From Mucilaginibacter agri (lineage in GTDB: Bacteria > Bacteroidota > Bacteroidia > Sphingobacteriales > Sphingobacteriaceae), in assembly GCF_009928685.1 (NCBI RefSeq), contig NZ_WWEO01000042.1:248001-312000 (forward strand): a stretch of DNA of 64,000 nucleotides, given 5' to 3'. Below, piece after piece: positions 54,568 to 63,769 of the stretch (the stretch's first letter is position 1; each line of letters starts with the position of its first letter). Position numbers and translations under genes: made by a program. Under the pieces are notes generated by a model, which was not told the DNA's origin, ran no database searches, and was given only the letters and a program-made list of their open reading frames with translations.

Positions 54568-55650
54568 ATGAAAAAATCATTACTGTTTCTATCACTTCTA
54601 ACTTCTGTTTCATTGCTTTCCCAGGCGCAGGACACGAAGGACACAACCAAGGTTGCTGCCCCGGCCGAAGTTCCGCCGATTACCGTTTTTGGTTCTGTTG
54701 ACGCTTATTATAAATACGATTTTTCTGGCCTTAAATCGCGTGTAAACATACCTACCAGTTTTGCCAATGAGCAAAACTCCATATCATTAGGTATGATAGA
54801 CGTGGGCTTGAAGAAAAAAGTAGGCAAGGCTTCATTTCTGGGCGAGTTATCGTTCGGTCCACGTGGTCAGGCACAGTCTTTACCTACCGCAGCCGGTACT
54901 TATGATGAGGTTAACAACAGTTTCCATATCCAGAATTTGTATGTTTCGTACGATCTGACTGATAAGTTAAACATGACCGCTGGTTACATGTCGACCTTTG
55001 TTGGCTATGAAGTAATCTCTCCGGTTGGTAACTTCAACTATTCAACTTCTTACCTGTTCACTAACGGTCCGTTCCAAAATGCGGGTTTAAAGGCTACTTA
55101 CACATTCTCGGATAAGGTGAGCTTAATGGCCGGTATATTTAACGATAAGTGGAACTACTACCAGTCGGCCAAGAAAGTAAACACCTTTGGAGCACAGTTG
55201 ATGGTAGTGCCTGTTACCGGTTGGACTGCCTATCTTAACTTCATTGGTGGAGCAGAATCGGGCACCGAAGTAGACTTAACTACCAACTATCAGATTACTA
55301 CAGCATTTAAGTTAGGCTTAAACGCAGCTACGTTTTCAGCACCTAGCGGTACAAGCGGTGGTTTTAGCGGTGTAGCTTTATACCCTCAATTGGCTGTATC
55401 TCCAATAGTAACCTTAGGTTTACGAGGTGAGTACTTTAAAACCAAAAGCGGCGATTATTTAACTGTAGGCCCTGCGCCAGGCAGATCGGTTACAGGTTTA
55501 ACTGCTACTGCAAATATCCACGCAGGTCCGTTAACCGTAATCCCGGAAGTAAGGTTAGATCATAACCAGGATAAGGTGTTTACTGCAAGCGACCATAGCC
55601 TTACCCAATCAGCTTCGCAATTTCTGATTGCAGCTGTTTACGCTTTCTAA
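54568..55650 (+). CDS. Outer-membrane beta-barrel porin (Bbp2/OmpL-like)
   Basis: A 360-residue protein with a signal peptide (about 1-20, SQAQD) and a barrel with alternating strands: PPITVFGSVDAYYKYDFSG, ISLGMIDVGLKKKVGKASFL, LNMTAGYMSTFVGYEVISP and the C-terminal QFLIAAVYAF ending in Phe. It matches the Bacteroidota Bbp2 putative porin family. Next to amt it may provide outer-membrane passage of ammonium or other small nitrogen compounds. The terminator after amt and 260 bp of its own leader suggest separate transcription. Confidence 0.85.
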   Translation: MKKSLLFLSLLTSVSLLSQAQDTKDTTKVAAPAEVPPITVFGSVDAYYKYDFSGLKSRVNIPTSFANEQNSISLGMIDVGLKKKVGKASFLGELSFGPRGQAQSLPTAAGTYDEVNNSFHIQNLYVSYDLTDKLNMTAGYMSTFVGYEVISPVGNFNYSTSYLFTNGPFQNAGLKATYTFSDKVSLMAGIFNDKWNYYQSAKKVNTFGAQLMVVPVTGWTAYLNFIGGAESGTEVDLTTNYQITTAFKLGLNAATFSAPSGTSGGFSGVALYPQLAVSPIVTLGLRGEYFKTKSGDYLTVGPAPGRSVTGLTATANIHAGPLTVIPEVRLDHNQDKVFTASDHSLTQSASQFLIAAVYAF

Positions 55651-55670
55651 AAACAACATCTCTTTATAAT

Positions 55671-55703
55671 AGAAAAAGCAGCACATTTTGTGCTGCTTTT
55701 TCT
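55671..55703. terminator. Bidirectional terminator between porin and proA
   Basis: AGAAAAAGCAGCACA (55671-55685) pairs with TGTGCTGCTTTTTCT (55689-55703). Confidence 0.92.
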
Positions 55704-55704
55704 A

Positions 55705-56955
55705 TTAAGGCCAACGCGTTTGTCCATCGCCTTTTACGATCCATTTATAGCTGGTTAATTCTTTTAGCCCCATTGGACCGCGAGCATGCAGTTTTTGTGT
55801 GCTGATACCAATTTCGGCACCCAGACCAAACTGGGCACCATCGGTAAAGGCCGTCGAAGCGTTTACATAAACGGCAGCGGCATCAACCTTATTTAAAAAG
55901 TCTTCAATATGCTGCGGCGTTTGCGAAATTATGGCTTCACTATGCTTTGAGCTATGATGGGCAATATGATCCAATGCCTGGTTGAAAGTATCTACTGTTT
56001 TAATTGCCATTTTCATCGACAGAAACTCTGTGCCGAAATGCTCTTCATTCGCTTTTTGCAATAAATTGGTAGGGTAGTGGCCTGTTAAGGCTTTGTAAGA
56101 TGCTTCATCAGCGAAGATTTCTACAGAGGCTTCACCCAATGTTCTGGTTAGTTCAGGAAGATCGGTTAAGCGACTGCTGGCAATAATAAGACAATCCAGC
56201 GCATTACATACGCTTACTCTGCGTGTTTTAGCGTTGAAGATAATGTCCCGGCCTTTCTCCAGATCGGCATCAGCGTCAAAATAAGTATGTACAATACCGG
56301 CACCGGTTTCTATAACGGGTATTTTGCTATGCTGACGAACAAAGTTAATTAGGCTTTGGCTACCACGTGGGATCAGCACATCTACAAAGCCAACAGCACT
56401 TAATAAAGCTTCGGTTGCGCTACGATCAGCTGGTAATAGGGTAGCAGCATTGACGTCGATATTGTGCTTTTGAAGTACGCCGTGTATAATGGAGATAATA
56501 GCCTGGTTAGAGAAGTCGGCATCGCTGCCACCTTTCAGAACGCTAACATTTCCTGTTTTAAAGCAAAGTGCAAATACATCGAAAGTAACGTTTGGGCGGG
56601 CCTCGTAAATTACGCCCACAACACCAAGCGGTACCCGAACCTTCGATAGGTCTAACCCATTGGGTAAAATATCATTCGATAATACTTCGCCCAGCGGATT
56701 TTCCATTGCTGCAACATTGCGCATCTCGTTAGCTATGCCTTCAATACGTTCGGCAGTCAATTTTAAACGATCGTATTTCGGATCGTTTTTGTCCATGCGA
56801 TTGAGGTCTTTCTGATTTTCAGCCAATAAAAATTCAGTCCGCCCAACCGCTGCGTCTGCCACATCAACCAAGACCTGATTGATGACAGTAGGCGCAAGGC
56901 CTGCAATAGCGCGGCCTGCTATAACCGCATTTTCAAAATATTGGGAGTAACTCAT
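55705..56955 (-). CDS. proA: Gamma-glutamyl phosphate reductase ProA
   Basis: A 416-residue enzyme of the aldehyde-dehydrogenase superfamily. Catalytic Cys C250 is in [31 protein letters not shown] is the NADPH-binding region and [17 protein letters not shown] the C-terminal signature. It reduces gamma-glutamyl phosphate to glutamate semialdehyde in proline synthesis. It starts 3 bp after the proB stop, forming the proBA operon. Confidence 0.95.
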   Translation of the reverse strand: MSYSQYFENAVIAGRAIAGLAPTVINQVLVDVADAAVGRTEFLLAENQKDLNRMDKNDPKYDRLKLTAERIEGIANEMRNVAAMENPLGEVLSNDILPNGLDLSKVRVPLGVVGVIYEARPNVTFDVFALCFKTGNVSVLKGGSDADFSNQAIISIIHGVLQKHNIDVNAATLLPADRSATEALLSAVGFVDVLIPRGSQSLINFVRQHSKIPVIETGAGIVHTYFDADADLEKGRDIIFNAKTRRVSVCNALDCLIIASSRLTDLPELTRTLGEASVEIFADEASYKALTGHYPTNLLQKANEEHFGTEFLSMKMAIKTVDTFNQALDHIAHHSSKHSEAIISQTPQHIEDFLNKVDAAAVYVNASTAFTDGAQFGLGAEIGISTQKLHARGPMGLKELTSYKWIVKGDGQTRWP

Positions 56956-56958
56956 GCT

Positions 56959-58038
56959 TTAAGCTTGTAAATAAAGGTAGTCGTAATGCACCAGCGGCTT
57001 TTCGTGCTTCTTGCCGATGCGTTCGCGGGCTTTATCGGCGCCGTATTCGGCTATGCCCTGGCCGATGATCTTTTGTTGCTCGTCAACCAGTTTAATAATG
57101 TCACCCTTTTTAAAATCTTCCATAATATCTATGATACCCACAGGCAGTAAACTTGTGGCCCGGTTTGATGTCAGGGCAGTCTTCGCCCCATCATTTACTC
57201 TAACAACACCGGTAGCGTAATTAGCCGAATGCGCAATCCATTTCTTTTTGCCCGATGCCTTTTTATTAGGGATAAAGCGGGTATGTTTTACATCTTTATC
57301 TAAAAGGTCTGTCAGTATATCATCTTTAGTGCCGTTGGCAATGTGTACTGCAATACCCAAAGCTGCCACTTTTTGCGACATAGTTGATTTGGTGATCATT
57401 CCCCCACGACCAAACTGCGATTTGCTCGAGCTGATAAAAGACGAGAAATCCATATCCGATTTGCTGATCTCTTCCAGTAAGGCCGAGCCGGGAATTTTAG
57501 GATCACCGTCATAAATACCATCCACATTACTCAGGATGATCAATGCCTGAGCGTTCAGCATAGAAGCGATAAGGCCGGCCAGTTCGTCGTTATCGGTAAA
57601 CATTAACTCGGTTACCGAAACCACATCGTTCTCATTAACAATAGGCAATACCTTGTGCTGCAGCAATATCTCCAGGCAATTTTTCATGTTGAGGTAATGC
57701 GTGCGGTCGCGGAAATCTTCTTTGGTAACAAGTACTTGTGAGCAAAGGATCTGGTATTGTTCTAATAATTGCGCGTAGGTATTAATAAGCTTTACCTGCC
57801 CAACGGAAGCCAATAACTGGCGTGCAGCAATATTATCTACCTTCTCCGGCAAAGTAATTAAACTCCGGCCCGAAGCCACAGCACCCGACGATACCAGAAT
57901 AACTTCTTTACCTGAGGCATGGATGGCCGCAATTTGTTTCACCAGGTTGCTGATACGGTTGACATCGGGCAGGCCATCTTTTTGGGTTAAAACATTAGAG
58001 CCAATTTTAATAACGATACGTTGATAATTAAAAGCCAT
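56959..58038 (-). CDS. proB: Glutamate 5-kinase ProB with C-terminal PUA domain
   Basis: A 359-residue amino-acid kinase: IVIKIGSNVLTQKDG (ATP/glutamate), EVILVSSGAVASGR, LPIVNENDVVSVTE and SQFGRGGMITKSTMSQKVAA. A PUA domain occupies about 275-355. It phosphorylates glutamate and normally carries feedback control by proline. It is first gene of proBA, divergent from the TonB receptor at 58319. Confidence 0.95.
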   Translation of the reverse strand: MAFNYQRIVIKIGSNVLTQKDGLPDVNRISNLVKQIAAIHASGKEVILVSSGAVASGRSLITLPEKVDNIAARQLLASVGQVKLINTYAQLLEQYQILCSQVLVTKEDFRDRTHYLNMKNCLEILLQHKVLPIVNENDVVSVTELMFTDNDELAGLIASMLNAQALIILSNVDGIYDGDPKIPGSALLEEISKSDMDFSSFISSSKSQFGRGGMITKSTMSQKVAALGIAVHIANGTKDDILTDLLDKDVKHTRFIPNKKASGKKKWIAHSANYATGVVRVNDGAKTALTSNRATSLLPVGIIDIMEDFKKGDIIKLVDEQQKIIGQGIAEYGADKARERIGKKHEKPLVHYDYLYLQA

Positions 58039-58130
58039 GGATAGGAGGAAGTGTTGAATGGCAATATTAGCAATATGTACTTAGTTTTAAGCTCCATAAA
58101 CACAATAAATTATATTTTTTGACAAAAATA

Positions 58131-58160
58131 TTTGATACTAAATATAAATTAATATTTTTG
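58131..58160 (+). promoter_or_regulatory. Bacteroidota-type promoter upstream of TonB receptor
   Basis: TTTG (58131-58134), 18-bp spacer and TATTTTTG (58153-58160) fit the -33 TTTG / -7 TAnnTTTG consensus of Bacteroidota sigma-A. It predicts a leader of about 150 nt before the ATG at 58319. Confidence 0.55.
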
Positions 58161-58318
58161 TCTACTTATTCTATAGACAATGTATATTAATCGGAGCTTT
58201 TTCGACGTACTCGTTTACCCCATTTGCCTAAATGGCTGCTGTTGTTGCTGACCTGATCTTCCACGTCCGTATAACAATAATCATTAACTAAATCCTCAAC
58301 AATACATACCCCCACTTC

Positions 58319-61267
58319 ATGAAAATTTCTACGTATTTACGTTTGCTTGGGCTACTTATGGTTTTACTGCCCACTTTTGCGTCGGCGCAACTCAATGGTA
58401 CTTATGTACTTAGTGGTAAAGTAGACGACGATCAGCATCAGCCGCTTGCCGGTGTAACTATCCGGATCAAAAGTACCAACACCGCTACCGTGAGCGATAA
58501 AGACGGTAAATTTAGCCTGACTACCAACGTTAAATTTCCATATACCCTGGTGTTTACCTATGTAGGTTTTCAACCTCAGGAATTCGAGATAAAAAACGTT
58601 AACAGCCAGCTCAACATCCAGCTCATTACCCAAAACTTGTTAGCCAACGAGGTGGTAGTAACCGCATCCCGAAGGGAAGAAAAGCTGCTTAAATCTCCGG
58701 TAGCGATAGAAAAATTGACTATCAACGCTTTGAAGCAATCGCCCGGTGCTAGTTTTTACGACGCCTTAGAGAACGTTAAAGGCGTGCAGATGACCACTAC
58801 CAGTATTACGCTTAAAGTGCCTAATACCCGCGGTTTTAACAGCCCCAATAACTTTAGGTTTATGCAACTGGCAGATGGTGTAGATCTGCAATCGGCTACT
58901 TTGGGTGTACCGCTTGGTAATGCCATTGGCCCAACCGAACTGGATATTGCCAGTGTAGAAATTACGCCGGGTGCGGCATCTGCATTATATGGTACTAATG
59001 CCATCAACGGTTTGTCGAACTTATTCACTAAAGATCCTTTTACGTACCAGGGGCTTAGCTTTTACCACCGTACTGGTTTAAACCACGTAGGTAATGATAA
59101 TCTTGGGGCGAGTCTTTTAACAGAGGATGCTTTCCGCTTTGCGAAAGCGTTTAACAATAAATTTGCTTTTAAAGTTAACTTCAGCTATATGCAGGGTAAA
59201 GATTGGCAGTCTGACACCCGTAAAGACCAAAACCCTGGCAACCTTTTAACAGCTAACCCGGCTTACCCCGAGCTTACCGGCAAAAATAATGCTGCCTATG
59301 ACGGGTGGAACAAATATGGTGATGATGCATTGGCCGGCAGTAATACAGTATCTATAAAAGGTATTGTGGTTGATGGTGTTGCCCGCCCAAATCTTACGGT
59401 TGCCCGTACTGGTTATAACGAAGTTGATTTGGTTGACCCACAGGTACATAACTTAAAAGTTGATGGAACCTTGGCATATAAATTCACCCCAAGTTTACAA
59501 TTGTCTTATACTTACCGGTATGGTAACCTCGATGGCGTATTTCAGCGGGGTAACAAGATCTCGTTAAATGGCGCAAGTGTACAAAACCATAAGGTGGAGT
59601 TAAAAGGTAAGGACTTTTTGGTGCGTGCTTATGAGTCTATCGAAAATACAGGCAACTCTTACAACGTAAAACCCCTTGCCGATAACCTCGACCTTAACCA
59701 CGCCAGTAATGCAACCTGGGGCACTACTTATAAAAACGCATTAACTGCTTATGGAAACACCCACGGTGGCTTAACATCTGCCAACCTAGCCGATGCAAAT
59801 GCTGTTGCACGTGCCGCTGCTGATGCTGGCAGGGTAGAACCTGGTACGCCTGCCTTTGATGCTTTAAAACAGACTATAATTGGTATTAATAACTGGGATA
59901 TTAAATCGAGCTTGTTGCCTAATGCACCAGTTACCGGTGGTGCCGCTCTGTGGCAGCGCAGTCATTTTTACAATGCAGAAGCGCAATGGGATTTAACCAG
60001 CAAAGTAAAGGTTGTTGATCTTTTGGTGGGTGGCGATGTGCGCATTTACCAGATCATCCCCGATGGTAATAACTTTGTTGACTTTAGCCGCCCGATAAAC
60101 GACCGCAATACACCACTGGCCGACGGTACTTTTGGTAATGATGTTTACTATAAAAAGTACGGCGGCTTTGTACAGATCACCAAAACGTTTTTTGATGATA
60201 AGCTGAAATTATTCGGTTCTATCCGTGGTGACTATAACCCGTACTTCGACCCGAAATTTACACCGCGTTTAGCTGCAGTTTATTCGGCAAATGAGAATCA
60301 TAATTTCAGGTTTACATTTCAGAACGGTTACCGCTTCCCGTCGTTGTTTGAAGCATTATCTTACGTAAACAATGGGCGTGTTAAACGTGTAGGTAGCTTG
60401 CCGTTTATTAATGATGGCTTAGGCTATTTAGGCAACAGTTATACCCAGGCTTCGGTTGCTGCATTTAATGCAGCTGTGAAAGCCGCGCCAGGAGCGGCTA
60501 GTGGTACTGATGCCACGGCCCTGGCCAACAGAAACCTATTAGAAGTGGCTGATCTGCCGAAAGCACGCCCTGAAAAGATTACTTCATTTGAGGTAGGCTA
60601 TAAGGGGATTTTTGCGGACAGTAAGGTGTTTTTGGATATAGATGCCTATGCCAACCGCTACGACGGCTTTTTAGGTCAGATACAGGTTTACGTACCTAAC
60701 GGAACGACCGTAGGAACCGATGCAGCCGTATTAGCCATGCTCGACATTAACCGCGACCCTACAACCGCCACGGCAACAAACGCTGCAAGCCAGGGACAAA
60801 GCCGCTACCGCGTATACACCAATGCTAAAAACATTTATAATAACTACGGATCGTCGGCTGCGCTTAGCTACAACTTTTATAGAAGGTATACAATTTCGGG
60901 CAACGTGAGCTTTAATAAATTGAAGGCTCAAACTAGTTCGGATATATTCCTTACAGGGTTTAATACGCCAGAGTGGTCGAGCAATATATCATTCGGTAAC
61001 CGCGAGGTATTTAAAAACGTAGGCTTTAACGTAGTATACAAATGGCAGGAAGCTTTTCTGTGGGAAAGCCCACTGGTTACAGGCAACGTGCCTGCCATTG
61101 GTACGCTTGATGCCCAGGTTACCCTGCGTGTGCCAAGATACTATGCCAGCTTTAAGTTTGGCGCTACCGATTTGCTAAATAAACGCTACATACAATATGC
61201 CGGTGGCCCAACCATTGGCGGCATGTATTACGCATCAATTACATTGGATGGGTTGTTGAGTAAGTAA
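58319..61267 (+). CDS. TonB-dependent receptor with carboxypeptidase-regulatory domain
   Basis: A 982-residue receptor: signal peptide (about 1-23), CarboxypepD_reg-like domain (about 28-105, YVLSGKVDDDQHQPLAGVTI), plug (about 110-235, VVVTASRREEKLLKSPVAIE; GAASALYGTNAINGLSNLF) and barrel ending YYASITLDGLLSK. There is no SusD partner and no STN domain. It is transcribed alone towards the cysteine operon. The substrate cannot be told; a sulfur-linked ligand is possible only by proximity. Confidence 0.92.
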   Translation: MKISTYLRLLGLLMVLLPTFASAQLNGTYVLSGKVDDDQHQPLAGVTIRIKSTNTATVSDKDGKFSLTTNVKFPYTLVFTYVGFQPQEFEIKNVNSQLNIQLITQNLLANEVVVTASRREEKLLKSPVAIEKLTINALKQSPGASFYDALENVKGVQMTTTSITLKVPNTRGFNSPNNFRFMQLADGVDLQSATLGVPLGNAIGPTELDIASVEITPGAASALYGTNAINGLSNLFTKDPFTYQGLSFYHRTGLNHVGNDNLGASLLTEDAFRFAKAFNNKFAFKVNFSYMQGKDWQSDTRKDQNPGNLLTANPAYPELTGKNNAAYDGWNKYGDDALAGSNTVSIKGIVVDGVARPNLTVARTGYNEVDLVDPQVHNLKVDGTLAYKFTPSLQLSYTYRYGNLDGVFQRGNKISLNGASVQNHKVELKGKDFLVRAYESIENTGNSYNVKPLADNLDLNHASNATWGTTYKNALTAYGNTHGGLTSANLADANAVARAAADAGRVEPGTPAFDALKQTIIGINNWDIKSSLLPNAPVTGGAALWQRSHFYNAEAQWDLTSKVKVVDLLVGGDVRIYQIIPDGNNFVDFSRPINDRNTPLADGTFGNDVYYKKYGGFVQITKTFFDDKLKLFGSIRGDYNPYFDPKFTPRLAAVYSANENHNFRFTFQNGYRFPSLFEALSYVNNGRVKRVGSLPFINDGLGYLGNSYTQASVAAFNAAVKAAPGAASGTDATALANRNLLEVADLPKARPEKITSFEVGYKGIFADSKVFLDIDAYANRYDGFLGQIQVYVPNGTTVGTDAAVLAMLDINRDPTTATATNAASQGQSRYRVYTNAKNIYNNYGSSAALSYNFYRRYTISGNVSFNKLKAQTSSDIFLTGFNTPEWSSNISFGNREVFKNVGFNVVYKWQEAFLWESPLVTGNVPAIGTLDAQVTLRVPRYYASFKFGATDLLNKRYIQYAGGPTIGGMYYASITLDGLLSK

Positions 61268-61329
61268 TCCTCTCCCGGTCTCCCCGAAGGAGGAGGAAAG
61301 TGGACATTCGCAAAGAGTAAAATAACCGG

Positions 61330-61454
61330 CGTCCTTACGAGGAACAGCCCGTCCCGATAGCAATCGGGAAAGCAATCCCCGATAAGCAGAGCCGCTCTGT
61401 ATAGTTTGGGGCTTCGAGAGCCTCAGCCTGACAAAGCTTCGTACCGCAATGACG
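61330..61454. repeat. Degenerate palindromic repeat with nested insertions
   Basis: It shares CAGAGCCGCTCTGTATAG and the outer ends with the intact copy at 14274-14355. Relative to that copy it carries about 25 extra bp in the left arm, including the small hairpin CCCGAT-AGCA-ATCGGG (61353-61368), and about 20 extra bp in the right arm starting GAGAGCCTCAGCCTGACA. The repeat was therefore hit by smaller elements. Confidence 0.75.
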
Positions 61455-61464
61455 TTTTAGTTTT

Positions 61465-61500
61465 GCTCCCTCTCTTCTGGAGAGGGCTGGGGAGAGGTTC
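61465..61500. repeat. CTCCCTCTC...GGAGAGGGCTGGGG intergenic repeat, copy 2
   Basis: GCTCCCTCTCTTCTGGAGAG continues into GGCTGGGGAGAGG and is nearly identical to 21100-21133. It lies between the degenerate palindrome and a terminator. Confidence 0.7.
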
Positions 61501-61504
61501 CAAC

Positions 61505-61540
61505 AAAAAGACCGCTCGATATTTATCGGCGGTCTTTTTG
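61505..61540. terminator. Terminator between TonB receptor and cysN
   Basis: GACCGC (61510-61515) pairs with GCGGTC (61529-61534), plus CGAT/ATCG inside, flanked by A and T runs; it may serve both convergent genes. Confidence 0.85.
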
Positions 61541-61613
61541 TTTTAGAGTGATGGATTGTGATTTAGAAAAACTCTTATGTTTCTTCTCTTTCGAAGATGG
61601 TTAGGGAGAGGTC

Positions 61614-62864
61614 TTAATCTACCGCGGCACGCAGCATCAAAGCTCCCACAGTTACATTGCTGCGGCTATCTATAATAATAGCGCCGCCGCTGTTTTTATT
61701 GTTTTGATACAAATCGAATACCAATGGTTCAGCAGTTTTAATGATAATGCGGCCGATGTCATTTAGTTTAAATTCTTCTTCGTACTCTTTGTCGAGGGTA
61801 TTGATGTTTACTTTGTACAATACCTCTTGTATGCGGCACTTGGTAACCTTACTGTTATGCTGAATTAGATAAGTAAGCGAGGTATCCAAAGCACGGGTAT
61901 CCATCCAGCACAGGTCTGCCTCTATCAATTGCGATACCTGAGGTTTCAGGGCGCTGCTAACTAATATATCTCCGCGACTAATGTCGATATCATCCTTTAG
62001 TCTAACGGTTACAGAAAGGCCTGCACCCGCTTCTTCAAATTGCTGATCTAATAAATCGATGTGTTCTACAGTAGAGGTAAAGCCCGATGGCAAAACAGTT
62101 ACCTTATCGTTTACCCGCAACGATCCGCTTAAAATACGACCGGCATAGCCACGATAATCGTGCAGTTCATCCGTTTGCGGGCGAACCACCCATTGTACCG
62201 GTAAATAGGCATGCGTTGCGGCCGCGTCAATAGCTATTTCGACAGTTTCCAAATGGTCTAAAAGGCTTTTACCACTATACCATCCCATATTTTGCGATGG
62301 ATTAACAATGTTATCGCCTTTAAGCGCACTAACCGGAATGTAGGTTACATTTTGCAAGCCAACCTTTGCTGCCAGTTGCTGATAATCTTTAACAATGGTA
62401 TTAAATCGCTCTTCGCTAAAATCAACCATGTCCATCTTATTTACAGCCACCACTACCTGGGGCAGGCCCAGCAATGATACCAAAAACGAATGGCGAATGG
62501 TTTGCTCAATAACGCCTTTGCGGGCATCTATAAGGATAATAGCCAGGTTGGAGTTAGATGCGCCGGTAACCATGTTACGGGTATACTGGATATGGCCTGG
62601 GGCATCGGCAATAATAAACTTGCGTTTCTCCGTTTGAAAGTATTTGTAAGCAACATCTATGGTGATACCCTGCTCGCGTTCGGCCTTGAGGCCATCGGTT
62701 AAGATCGCCAGGTCAATGGTGCCGTCGTCGTTTTTACGGTTCGATGCCTGTAGGGCTTCCAGTTGGTCGGCCAGGATAGACTCGCTATCATAAAGCAATC
62801 GGCCAATTAGTGTGCTCTTGCCATCGTCGACACTGCCTGCGGTTATAAATTTTAGTATTTCCAT
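61614..62864 (-). CDS. cysN: Sulfate adenylyltransferase large subunit CysN
   Basis: A 416-residue EF-Tu-like GTPase. G1: GSVDDGKSTLIGRLLYDS; G3: DAPGH; G4: NKMD; beta-barrel domains 2-3 follow. It forms ATP sulfurylase with CysD, using GTP hydrolysis to drive APS formation. There is no C-terminal CysC (APS kinase) domain, consistent with direct APS reduction by the neighbouring CysH. Its start overlaps the cysD stop by 1 nt (TAATG). Confidence 0.95.
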   Translation of the reverse strand: MEILKFITAGSVDDGKSTLIGRLLYDSESILADQLEALQASNRKNDDGTIDLAILTDGLKAEREQGITIDVAYKYFQTEKRKFIIADAPGHIQYTRNMVTGASNSNLAIILIDARKGVIEQTIRHSFLVSLLGLPQVVVAVNKMDMVDFSEERFNTIVKDYQQLAAKVGLQNVTYIPVSALKGDNIVNPSQNMGWYSGKSLLDHLETVEIAIDAAATHAYLPVQWVVRPQTDELHDYRGYAGRILSGSLRVNDKVTVLPSGFTSTVEHIDLLDQQFEEAGAGLSVTVRLKDDIDISRGDILVSSALKPQVSQLIEADLCWMDTRALDTSLTYLIQHNSKVTKCRIQEVLYKVNINTLDKEYEEEFKLNDIGRIIIKTAEPLVFDLYQNNKNSGGAIIIDSRSNVTVGALMLRAAVD

Positions 62865-63769
62865 TAAAAATAGCCTCCTTTCTTGCGGTCTTCCATGGCA
62901 GCTTCAGATACCTTGTCGTCCATGCGTGCGCCACGTTCGCTTATTTTAGAGGCACTTATTTCGTTAATAATATCGTCAATTTCAAATGCGTATGATTCTA
63001 CAGCGGCGGTACAGGTCATGTCGCCTACGGTGCGGAAACGCACGTTGCGGTTTTCAATTACATCATCGCTATCCATGTTCAAAAACTCAGATGCAGCCAT
63101 TAGCTGGCCATTGCGGGTAATGCAATCGCGTTGGTGCGCGAAGTAAATAGTAGGTAACGGGATATTTTCGCGGCGTATATAATTCCATACGTCCAGCTCT
63201 GTCCAGTTACTGATCGGGAATACACGTACGTTTTCGCCTTTGTGAATTTTACCATTGAAGATGTTCCAAAGCTCCGGGCGTTGGCGTTTGGGATCCCATT
63301 GACCAAACTCATCGCGTACCGAAAAAATCCGCTCCTTAGCACGTGCTTTTTCTTCGTCTCTACGGGCACCACCGATGCAAGCATCAAACTGGTGTTTAGC
63401 AATGGTATTTAAAAGCGTAACGGTTTGCAATGCATTGCGGCTTGCGTTTTTACCCTTTTGTTCAATCACATTACCGTTATCGATATCTTCCTGCACATAA
63501 CCAACTATCAGCTTTTCACCAATACGTTTAATCATATCGTCACGGTAGTCTATCGTTTCCTGAAAGTTATGGCCGGTATCGATATGCACCAGTGGAAAAG
63601 GAAATTTTCCCGGGCGAAATGCTTTCATGGCCAGGTGTACCAGTGTTATAGAATCTTTACCTCCTGAAAATAACAGCGCAGGTTTTTCAAACTGGCCTGC
63701 AACCTCACGTAAAATATAGATTGCCTCTGCCTCAAGCTCGTCCAGGTAATCCAGGTTGTACTTACTCAT
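62864..63769 (-). CDS. cysD: Sulfate adenylyltransferase small subunit CysD
   Basis: A 301-residue PAPS-reductase-like (adenine nucleotide alpha hydrolase) protein: PALLFSGGKDSITLVHLAMK (PP-loop SGGKDS), HIDTGHNFQETIDYRD, GARRDEEKARAKERIFSVRD and WTELDVWNYIRRENIPLPTI. It is the catalytic partner of CysN, making APS from sulfate and ATP. It overlaps cysH by 8 bp and cysN by 1 bp, a tightly coupled operon. Confidence 0.95.
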   Translation of the reverse strand: MSKYNLDYLDELEAEAIYILREVAGQFEKPALLFSGGKDSITLVHLAMKAFRPGKFPFPLVHIDTGHNFQETIDYRDDMIKRIGEKLIVGYVQEDIDNGNVIEQKGKNASRNALQTVTLLNTIAKHQFDACIGGARRDEEKARAKERIFSVRDEFGQWDPKRQRPELWNIFNGKIHKGENVRVFPISNWTELDVWNYIRRENIPLPTIYFAHQRDCITRNGQLMAASEFLNMDSDDVIENRNVRFRTVGDMTCTAAVESYAFEIDDIINEISASKISERGARMDDKVSEAAMEDRKKGGYF

